The notes beneath the pieces are model-generated. The model saw only the letters and a program-made list of their open reading frames with translations, did not search any database and was not told the origin of the DNA. A DNA stretch of 5,921 bases from a bacterium (lineage in GTDB: Bacteria; Zixibacteria; MSB-5A5; GN15; FEB-12): positions 1 through 5,921 of the forward strand of contig DAOUUR010000167.1 of NCBI GenBank assembly GCA_030668045.1, read 5' to 3'. Below are positions 5,169 through 5,921 of the stretch, in pieces (within the stretch, counting starts at the first letter, position 1; the number at the start of each line of letters is the position of its first letter). A program made the translations under genes and the position numbers.

Positions 5169-5921
5169 TTAGTCTCCAGCGGGCCAGCGCAGGGGTTTTG
5201 TGGTGAACGGCGCTCTCGGTTCTGGACGCGTCGTCAGCCCGTTCTGCCGCAGGCGCCAGAAGAGCAGGTCGAATCGATCCTGTCCGAAGAACGGCTCGCC
5301 ACGGAACACCATATTGGGCACCCCCCCGTGACCCGATGCCAAAAACTCCACCTGGTTCTGCTGCCAGACGCCGTCGTACTTCTCGGGGTTCTGCTGGATG
5401 TCCTTGATCGTTGCCTGGTAATCCAGGCCTGTTTTGTTGAAAGCCTCCTCGATATCGGCCGGCCAAAAATCTGACCGTCCACCCCAGATCAGAGGGCTGG
5501 CGTGATTGAGGAAGTCCAGGCATTTGCCCTCCAGTTGAGCGCCATTGGCAAGCCGCACCAGCCACGCGATGTAGGGCTGTTCTTCGAGCGGGAGGATGTA
5601 CCCACTGTTGGGGTTCTCAAACGGCCAGTGGTTCTGCACGACGGGATCAGGCTCGGCAAACCGGTACGGCACACCCTGGTACTTCCCCGACGCGGGCCGT
5701 GTCGTGCAATGTGTCCGCCCACTTGTACCACCTGCCACCCGGCGCATGACCTTCCTCAGTTCCGCCAACTCCGCCTGAGAACATCCCGGGCGTGCGAACG
5801 GCAACCGGGAAAATTACTTTCGGATGCACGTCCACATTGTAGTTGGAATTCAGGTAGGTGATTCGTTGGAGCACGAGATAGCTGTAAGGGCTGCGCATCG
5901 AGTAGAAGGTATCGACCTTCA
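5169..5921 (-). pseudogene. DsbA-fold 2-hydroxychromene-2-carboxylate isomerase-like (kappa-GST-like) gene, 5' truncated and frameshifted
   Basis: The gene enters from the right edge, so its start is not seen. The first frame reads KVDTFYSMRSPYSYLVLQRI (from about 5919), the N-terminal beta strand and SPYSYL active-site region of DsbA-like isomerases; the redox CxxC of true disulfide oxidoreductases is absent, and in the isomerases a Ser here binds glutathione. The last frame, from about 5687 to the TAA at 5171-5169, contains KYQGVPYRFAEPDP, the cis-Pro loop GHGGVPNMVF and FFGQDRFDLLFWRL, the usual ending of this family. Between them the reading must shift three times: near 5774-5787 (one base extra), near 5730-5738 (one base short) and in the four-base run at 5685-5688 (one base extra). 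The spliced reading gives ...PGMF-QAELAELRKVMRRVA-WYKWADTLHDTARVGKYQG..., which is coherent protein throughout. At about 250 residues it is longer than the usual 200. Either a dying gene or uncorrected indel errors; the fold call is fairly sure, the substrate unknown. Confidence 0.75.

Noticed and set aside
4797..5474. Plus-strand frame of 225 codons
   Set aside because: It is antisense to the DUF6325 gene and the isomerase-like gene, both of which have recognisable motifs on the other strand.
5169..5921. True thiol oxidoreductase (DsbA/FrnE)
   Set aside because: The N-terminal active-site region reads SMRSPYSYL with no CxxC, so the isomerase/kappa-GST branch fits better.

Overview
The window is bacterial DNA: strong Shine-Dalgarno sites (AAGGAG, GGAGG, AGGAG) precede three of the genes, there are no introns, and compact GC-richer genes are separated by AT-richer gaps. 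Every gene I can support lies on the minus strand, so transcription runs from position 5921 towards position 1. The host cannot be named from this sequence. A radical-SAM sulfatase maturase beside a sulfatase suits an anaerobe or a metabolically versatile environmental bacterium. The DUF6325/SHOCT pair and the DUF2252 protein occur in several phyla, so any phylum assignment would be a guess.

Layout in order of transcription. (1) 5921-5169: a DsbA-fold 2-hydroxychromene-2-carboxylate isomerase-like (kappa-GST-like) gene, cut by the window edge and broken by three small indels within about 110 bp. (2) 5110-4688: a 140-residue DUF6325-type protein. (3) 4527-4225: a small SHOCT-domain protein whose conserved C-terminal helix has slipped into another frame through a one-base loss. 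(4) 4221-2836: an anaerobic sulfatase-maturating enzyme (anSME; radical SAM plus SPASM) with an added C-terminal SEC-C zinc-binding motif. (5) 2681-1140: a type I sulfatase without a signal peptide, carrying the core CTAGR. (6) 1139-817: a gap of about 320 bp without a gene. (7) 816-1: the N-terminal 272 residues of a DUF2252 protein, running off the left edge.

The functional centre is the maturase/sulfatase pair. The maturase is expected to oxidise Cys56 of the sulfatase to formylglycine in the cytoplasm, and the lack of a secretion signal on the sulfatase fits a cytoplasmic enzyme matured where it is made. DUF6325 and SHOCT form a second, poorly understood pair directly upstream. Only 3 nt separate the SHOCT stop, as sequenced, from the maturase start, which ties the two pairs together.

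The most notable observations are: the SEC-C tail on the maturase; a duplicated leader (13-mer plus SD, same internal spacing) in front of the sulfatase; a one-base frameshift in the SHOCT gene that is exactly repaired by restoring a GGG run; and the cluster of three indels in the isomerase-like gene, which is either a decaying gene or uncorrected sequencing error. I see no mobile element, CRISPR array, tRNA or rRNA, and no clearly new defence or mobile system.
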